The notes under the pieces were generated by a model. The model made no database searches. It was not told the DNA's origin and was given only the letters and a program-made list of their open reading frames with translations. The position numbers were made by a program, and so were the translations under genes. This document shows, piece after piece, positions 60,188 to 64,000 of a stretch of DNA of 64,000 nt. Origin of the DNA: Winogradskyella sp. (GTDB taxonomy: Bacteria; Bacteroidota; Bacteroidia; Flavobacteriales; Flavobacteriaceae); NCBI GenBank assembly GCA_002722255.1, contig PBLD01000001.1, positions 219,855-283,854 on the forward strand, written 5' to 3'. Each line of letters opens with the position of its first letter. Position 1 is the stretch's first letter.

Positions 60188-60640
60188 ATGATGATAGCAA
60201 TATTCAATAAATTCAGGATAGGATTAAGCTCAATATATATACTCTTGGCAATCCTCACGGCTTCGGTTACGTTGGTATCTTGTAGCAAAGACGATGAACT
60301 CGAAATACAGAACGATTTCCCTTTTGAGGTCAAAGTAATGCCTGTACCCAAAGATATTGCCAGTGGGCAGACCGTAGAGATACGGATTACCATACAGCGA
60401 ACAGGCAATTACAGCAACACGCAATATTTTCTCCGCTACTTTCAATTTGACGGTCAAGGCACATTGCGGTATTATGACGAACCACCGTATTTGCCAAACG
60501 ATTTGTATTCGTTGCCAACGGAGCAGTTCCGGTTGTATTACACTTCGGCATCTACCGTATCACAATCCTTTGAGGTTTGGATTTCCGATAACTTCGGTAA
60601 CGAAAAGCAGTTGAGCTTTCAGTTCAACAGTAGTGATTAA
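60188..60640 (+). CDS. traQ: Conjugative transfer protein TraQ (DUF3872 lipoprotein)
   Basis: A 150-residue lipoprotein (lipobox LVSC, about Cys32) of the DUF3872/TraQ family, recognised from EIQNDFPFEVKVMPVPKDIASG and IRITIQRTGNYSNTQYFLRYFQFDG (interrupted here for length), an immunoglobulin-like strand domain. It is the last gene of the operon. TraP (primase-like), which precedes TraQ in CTnDOT, is absent in this window. Confidence 0.88.
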   Translation: MMIAIFNKFRIGLSSIYILLAILTASVTLVSCSKDDELEIQNDFPFEVKVMPVPKDIASGQTVEIRITIQRTGNYSNTQYFLRYFQFDGQGTLRYYDEPPYLPNDLYSLPTEQFRLYYTSASTVSQSFEVWISDNFGNEKQLSFQFNSSD

Positions 60641-60652
60641 TGCTACTTATAT

Positions 60653-60692
60653 AAAAGCAAAACCGACTGTTACAGGTCGGTTTATTGCTTTT
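60653..60692 (+). terminator. Terminator of the tra operon
   Basis: AAAAGCA...ACCGAC pairs with GGTCGGT...TGCTTTT (outer and inner stems with a small internal bulge), closing the traE-traQ operon 13 nt after traQ. Confidence 0.88.
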
Positions 60693-60751
60693 CAGCTTTC
60701 GGTGTACGTTGTTTTTTGTTTAAATTTACTTGAATTATAATCTTAACGGGT

Positions 60752-61033
60752 ATGGATACAGTTACGGCTCAATTGGTGTTTGGTATTATTGTTATCGTTA
60801 TTGCGATAGTGCTTATTTATTGGATAAACCGCAGGAAATTTTATAGGCGTAATGGTATGGGTGCAGAGGGATTTTCGAGTTTTGAAGCATCTGTATTTAC
60901 CCGTTTTATAGAACGTGTCGGCAAATGGATTGCATACGCTTTGATAATTCTCGGTATTGTCTGTATATGGACTTATAGCCAAATGAAAAAGGACAAAGAG
61001 AAGCAACAAGTGGAGATACCTAACTCGAAATAA
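60752..61033 (+). CDS. Small two-helix membrane protein
   Basis: A 93-residue protein with two hydrophobic segments (LVFGIIVIVIAIVLIYWI, about residues 8-25, and WIAYALIILGIVCIWTY, about 62-78) separated by a basic loop containing RRKFYRRNGMGAEGFSSFEA. I do not recognise a function. Similar small membrane genes are often found just after traQ in related ICEs. A lysine-rich C-terminal tail follows. Confidence 0.65.
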   Translation: MDTVTAQLVFGIIVIVIAIVLIYWINRRKFYRRNGMGAEGFSSFEASVFTRFIERVGKWIAYALIILGIVCIWTYSQMKKDKEKQQVEIPNSK

Positions 61034-61095
61034 GTATTTTTATGGAAATTTAGATTATATGATTTAGTATTCATAATAAAGAGGAAAATTATAAA

Positions 61096-61896
61096 ATGAC
61101 AAAATCCTTTGATGACATAACCCTACGAAATATATCTGATATTATATCAAATATACTGACACATACGAAAATTACAGAACATTTATCAGGTGCTGGTATT
61201 TCTCAATCTCAATATGGCACAAATAAAACAGACAGATTGTTTTATGCTTTAAAAGAAAGACAAGCACAAGACAGATGTGGAAATAATGTATTGGCATTTG
61301 TTGTTAGATTATTAAATCCTAAAAGATATAATTCCGAAGATGAATTTGAAAAAGATAGAACAACTATCAATGAGAAACTTGTTTATGAAGGGATAGAAAT
61401 TGATAAAAGTGGACAGCCCCGACAAGTTGATAAGGCGAAAACTATTTCGGAAGCAAAAAGCAGGTCACTAAAAATCAAAGAAAAAGTACACGGAATTGGA
61501 GTTCATTCAGAAATTTTGCCTTATTGTGAAGCTGAATGGTTAAAGGAAAATTATTTTCACGCTATACTTGAAATTACGAAAAGTGTAGCAGAGAGGCTTA
61601 GGCAAAAAAGTGGCTATACTTCAGACGGAGCAGATTTAGTTGATGATTGTTTTGCGTTGGGAAAGGACAAAAGACCTATGCTTGCTTTCAATACTCTGAA
61701 AAATCAAAGCGAAGAAAGTGAACACAAAGGTTTTGGAAATTTCTGCAAAGGATTTTTTTCTATGTACAGAAATCCAAAAGCACACAACCCCAAAATATTG
61801 GAAGATACCCAACTTTCACAAATGACAGAAGTTTTGGTTGTAGCAACAATTATTCACAACAAACTTGATAACACTTATAAAACGGGGCTTAAATAA
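61096..61896 (+). CDS. TIGR02391-family protein with HEPN-type RNxxxH motif
   Basis: A 266-residue protein of the Ymh/TIGR02391 family, recognised from the C-terminal block FKGFGNFCKGFFSMYRNPKAH-like (here GFGNFCKGFFSMYRNPKAHN, about residues 213-232). RNPKAH fits the RNxxxH catalytic motif of HEPN ribonucleases, which act as toxins or in phage defence. The N-terminal part (ISDIISNILTHTKITEHLSG) is a helical region of unknown role. The gene is A/T-rich compared with the transfer genes, has a terminator after it, and stands without an obvious antitoxin, so it looks like a single-gene cargo. Confidence 0.72.
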   Translation: MTKSFDDITLRNISDIISNILTHTKITEHLSGAGISQSQYGTNKTDRLFYALKERQAQDRCGNNVLAFVVRLLNPKRYNSEDEFEKDRTTINEKLVYEGIEIDKSGQPRQVDKAKTISEAKSRSLKIKEKVHGIGVHSEILPYCEAEWLKENYFHAILEITKSVAERLRQKSGYTSDGADLVDDCFALGKDKRPMLAFNTLKNQSEESEHKGFGNFCKGFFSMYRNPKAHNPKILEDTQLSQMTEVLVVATIIHNKLDNTYKTGLK

Positions 61897-61898
61897 AA

Positions 61899-61932
61899 AA
61901 AATCGGATAGCTCAAAAGGTTATCCGATTTTT
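61899..61932 (+). terminator. Terminator after the HEPN-type gene
   Basis: AAAATCGGATA and TATCCGATTTT arms with an 11-nt loop and a T-run. Confidence 0.9.
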
Positions 61933-61953
61933 CGTTTATGGCAAAAGTAAAAA

Positions 61954-62023
61954 GCCAAACACTGCCTTTCAACGCCAATCAATGCAACCTTTCCCAATCC
62001 TGCAATAAGCCTTTATAAATTCG
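61954..62023 (+). promoter_or_regulatory. Class 3 ICE promoter: phased GCC array (site G)
   Basis: Units at 61954 (GCCAAACACT), 61964 (GCCTTTCAAC), 61974 (GCCAATCAAT) and 61984 (GCAACCTTTC). The -7 octamer TAAATTCG starts at 62016, exactly 32 nt after the last unit start, and 26 nt before the HTH gene. Confidence 0.74.
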
Positions 62024-62049
62024 ACTTCCACAGAAAAAATGAGCAAACA

Positions 62050-62361
62050 ATGGAAGTTATTGCAATACAAAAAACCGCATTGGACGGAATGAAGAATGAC
62101 CTAAGGGAACTTTTGGAAATGACCGAAAATGCCACACGAAAATATACCCCGATTTTCAAAGAGGAGCAATGGCTCGATAACCAGGAAGTGTGTTTGATGA
62201 TGAACATTACCAAACGGACTTTGCAGACCTACAAGGACAAAGGCTTATTACCATATTCCAAACTGAACCGCAAGAATTATTATAAACGCTCGGACGTACA
62301 GGCTTTACTCGAAGCCGGACAGCCGTACAATACCAACGACAATGGATTTACTGACGAATGA
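62050..62361 (+). CDS. Helix-turn-helix protein, excisionase-like (pair 2, first)
   Basis: A 103-residue HTH_17 protein: WLDNQEVCLMMNITKRTLQT and YKDKGLLPYSKLNRKNYYKR are the helix-turn-helix and wing. It is more similar to the second protein of pair 1 than to the first (DNQ...LLPY...YYK). Unlike pair 1 it is controlled by a class 3 array, so pair 2 would be switched on together with transfer. It overlaps the next gene by 20 bp. Confidence 0.8.
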   Translation: MEVIAIQKTALDGMKNDLRELLEMTENATRKYTPIFKEEQWLDNQEVCLMMNITKRTLQTYKDKGLLPYSKLNRKNYYKRSDVQALLEAGQPYNTNDNGFTDE

Positions 62362-62641
62362 AACGGAAGAAATCATCGCCCATCAGGAAATGATAATGCA
62401 GTTGAGAAACCGTATTGAAGAAATATTAAAAAATTACCGTCCTGTAATGAACGGAGAAATATACTTGTCGGGCGAAGATGTGTGTAGGCTGTTACATATC
62501 AGTAAACGGACTTTACAGCAATACCGTGACGATAATATCCTGCCGTATATACAAATTGGGGGTAAGATTATTTATAAGGAAACGGATATTCTGACCGTCT
62601 TAGAACAGAACTATATAACCAATGACAGACATTGCTTCTAA
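62342..62641 (+). CDS. Helix-turn-helix protein, excisionase-like (pair 2, second)
   Basis: A 99-residue HTH_17 protein with YLSGEDVCRLLHISKRTLQQ and YRDDNILPYIQIGGKIIYKE. It is translated from an ATG within the end of the first gene. With its partner it probably belongs to the excision/regulation set of the element. The stop is followed by a structured non-coding region. Confidence 0.8.
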   Translation: MDLLTNETEEIIAHQEMIMQLRNRIEEILKNYRPVMNGEIYLSGEDVCRLLHISKRTLQQYRDDNILPYIQIGGKIIYKETDILTVLEQNYITNDRHCF

Positions 62642-62915
62642 TTAATTTGGTTCTGACTATGTTTCAACGGAAGGACTTTAGTATATTTGCTATGTAAAAT
62701 ATAACAATACTTAAAGTGTTTTTGCTTTAGGTCTTGGTACTGAAAACTGGTAATTTTTTGTATCCCCAAGACAATAAGTAAGAACGCTCACGTCATAGGC
62801 GTGGGCGCTCGCTTATTCGGGGATTAAGGCGTACCAGTGCCTCAGTATCGGTAAGTGTGGTTGCCTGCGCTTCTTTTTTTTGTGCAGGGCTACATCAACT
62901 CAAAAAAGTAATGAT
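62642..62915 (+). other. Non-coding leader with structured segment
   Basis: This 274-bp gap has no gene. It holds an imperfect long stem at about 62774-62817 (AATAAGTAAGAACGCTCACG pairing with CGTGGGCGCTCGCTTATT) and further G/C-rich words (GGCGTACCAGTGCCTCAG) unusual for an A/T-rich intergenic region. It could be a structured RNA leader, a recombination site or an sRNA. Confidence 0.4.
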
Positions 62916-63401
62916 ATGGAAACTGGTACAGCACAACAAAAAATTGCCCTCGCCTTTATCAATGATAAAAGCCCGATTTTGGATTTGACCTGCAACGACC
63001 TCGTTGCTTCAGGAATTGAAGTATTGTTCCGTTCTGAAAACATTGAAGACGGACTATCTCAATTACCAGCATTAAAAACACTTCCCAACATTTGTATTAT
63101 TGACCTTGATTTTTACAATAAGAATGTGCTGGCACAGCTTCAAGAATTGAGAACACAATATCCAACCATTAACCTGATTGCACATAATGATATTGATGCA
63201 GAAAAAGCCGTAAAACCTCTTTTGGAAATTGGTTTTACAGGTTATTTGCTCATTGGTAGCGATACGGACGATTTTAAAAAAGCTATTGATGTTGTTACCA
63301 ATGGCGGTAGATATTTTAGTGTGGGAGTAGCGGAAATTGCACAGGAATATTTCAGTAATAAGTTACGTTCCGATTATAATAGTATAAAATATCTGTTCTA
63401 A
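62916..63401 (+). CDS. Receiver-like protein without output domain
   Basis: A 161-residue protein (start at METGTAQQKIAL, preferred over an upstream in-frame ATG at 62880). It has the alternating pattern of a response-regulator receiver domain: KIALAFINDKSPILDL, IIDLDFYN with the probable phospho-acceptor Asp, and FTGYLLIGSDTDDFKKAI. The conserved Lys of strand 5 is replaced (YLLIGS instead of YLLKDS). It ends GGRYFSVGVAEIAQEYFSNK where a LuxR-type DNA-binding domain would normally begin, so no output domain is present. It may be an adapter or an atypical regulator. Confidence 0.7.
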   Translation: METGTAQQKIALAFINDKSPILDLTCNDLVASGIEVLFRSENIEDGLSQLPALKTLPNICIIDLDFYNKNVLAQLQELRTQYPTINLIAHNDIDAEKAVKPLLEIGFTGYLLIGSDTDDFKKAIDVVTNGGRYFSVGVAEIAQEYFSNKLRSDYNSIKYLF

Positions 63402-63419
63402 TCAAGCGGCGTTCTTTTG

Positions 63420-63457
63420 CTTCTTTTCTTTGGTCGCTTATGTGAAAAGAAAAGAAG
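63420..63457 (+). terminator. Terminator after the receiver-like gene
   Basis: Perfect 12-bp arms CTTCTTTTCTTT and AAAGAAAAGAAG around a 14-nt loop; there is no T-run after it on the plus strand, so termination efficiency is uncertain. Confidence 0.5.
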
Positions 63458-63584
63458 TCATTGCATACCTAATCATTGGGATAATGAATATCCCACACAA
63501 TAATGTCGCAACCTGTTTGGTAAAAGGTAGAGAAAGGAAATTGTGTAGCGGTGCATTTTGACAAAGGGGTTGCACCGATTTGAT

Positions 63585-63627
63585 GCAAAAAGACTGTCCC
63601 GACCATCGGGAGGATCTGTCTTTTTGC
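63585..63627. terminator. Hairpin between the receiver-like gene and PRTRC ThiF
   Basis: GCAAAAAGAC pairs with GTCTTTTTGC, and the inner TCCCGA pairs with TCGGGA, making a symmetrical hairpin with A/T-rich outer arms that can work on both strands. It lies 16 bp past the stop of the minus-strand ThiF gene. Confidence 0.7.
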
Positions 63628-63643
63628 CGCCCGACTTTTCGGG

Positions 63644-64000
63644 TCAGGCGACTTTTATCGGGTGGGTGCGGAAATCTTTCAGATTGTGAAAAAATCCTTT
63701 GTATTCAGTCATTCCCCTGCGAAATAAGTTCCACAGCAAAGAACAACCCATTTGGGTTAATGAGGAATTGATAAACAAGTCCTGGTGTTCCAACGCTTCG
63801 GCAAGTGAGCAACTTGGCGTGTTATCCTCTTGTTCGGATTGCTTCAGCAATTCGCCAAATTCATCGGTAACAAATGGCAGGCTTGCCACCGTTTGGTATT
63901 TCTCTGAATTGGGTTGCTTTATCTCTCCGATAGTAGATAGTAGCACTTGTCCTGTATCTTGGCTGTTGCCAAAATCCAACCAATATTTCGGCTCATCTTG
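63644..64000 (-). CDS. PRTRC-system ThiF-family protein, C-terminal part (cut by window edge)
   Basis: The frame is open to the right edge, so only the C-terminal 118 codons are seen. The visible part has YWLDFGNSQDTGQVLLSTIG, then PSCSLAEALEHQDLFINSSL and LLWNLFRRGMTEYKGFFHNL, the pattern of PRTRC-system ThiF/E1-like adenylating proteins. PRTRC genes (ParB-related, ThiF-related) form conserved cassettes on Bacteroidota ICEs and plasmids; the rest of the cassette should lie to the right. Function is unknown. A TTG at 63979 is not needed as a start. Confidence 0.85.
   Translation of the reverse strand, partial: QDEPKYWLDFGNSQDTGQVLLSTIGEIKQPNSEKYQTVASLPFVTDEFGELLKQSEQEDNTPSCSLAEALEHQDLFINSSLTQMGCSLLWNLFRRGMTEYKGFFHNLKDFRTHPIKVA

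Noticed and set aside
63580-63771. 63-codon plus-strand frame near the right edge
   Set aside because: It overlaps a terminator hairpin and the PRTRC ThiF coding sequence on the other strand.
1-64000. CRISPR arrays
   Set aside because: The repeats seen are short units (8, 10 and 14 bp) without spacers, and no Cas gene is present.
1-64000. tRNA or rRNA genes
   Set aside because: No cloverleaf-like or rRNA-like stretch was recognised in the intergenic regions; a tRNAscan-type run would be decisive.

Overview
The window is most simply read as the junction of a Bacteroidota chromosome with a large CTnDOT-like integrative conjugative element (ICE). The lineage is supported by TAnnTTTG-type -7 promoter boxes, RteC regulators, the Bacteroidota-type Tra set (TraD to TraQ), DUF3408/DUF1896/DUF3945 proteins, a PRTRC-system gene and a FecR-like anti-sigma gene at the left edge. 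A Flavobacteriia or Sphingobacteriia host is likely; the species cannot be named. No integrase and no proven att site lie inside the window, so the element limits are inferred.

Layout. 1-299: cut FecR-like gene, probably host. 531-26074: metal-resistance island, flanked by two rteC genes (531-1358 and 26328-27173). It holds small HMA metallochaperones, a frameshifted multicopper oxidase, a DUF3347 protein, an out-of-place hppD, a His-rich Zn/Cd-type P-ATPase, a free-standing P-ATPase nucleotide-binding domain, a Fur-family regulator, an IS982-family insertion sequence, an RND/MFP/TolC efflux operon, two HMA-AraC fusion regulators plus a shorter AraC protein, a flavin/2Fe-2S reductase, azurin, a CDF transporter and the Cu(I) ATPase CopA. 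27437-38634: ICE regulation and DNA processing (two HTH proteins, DUF3945 protein, topoisomerase III, ORF6N protein, DUF1896, a giant methylase-helicase). 38689-44745: coupling protein, a resistance cargo (Crp, SMR, two GNAT enzymes), relaxase and relaxosome protein. 44746-45441: non-coding, oriT-like hairpins and phased repeats. 45442-47579: ParA, DUF3408 pair, TraD. 47636-50953: a SIR2-HerA-XRE anti-phage type cassette. 51158-60640: the type IV secretion operon traE to traQ. 60752-64000: small membrane protein, HEPN-type protein, a second HTH pair, a lone receiver-like protein and the end of a PRTRC ThiF gene.

Three promoter classes can be read directly from the DNA. (1) Seven metal genes share a 35-bp box that ends exactly 26 nt upstream of a -7 octamer; the HMA-AraC fusion proteins encoded here are the natural activators. 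(2) Three efflux genes share an 18-bp dyad exactly 10 nt upstream of a perfect TAnnTTTG. (3) Six ICE promoters share tandem 10-bp units beginning GCC, the last of which begins exactly 32 nt upstream of the -7 octamer; the HTH or RteC proteins of the ICE are the likely binders. The two cargo cassettes in the transfer region (defence and SMR/GNAT) lie immediately upstream of class 3 promoters, so they can sit inside the transfer region without disconnecting it.
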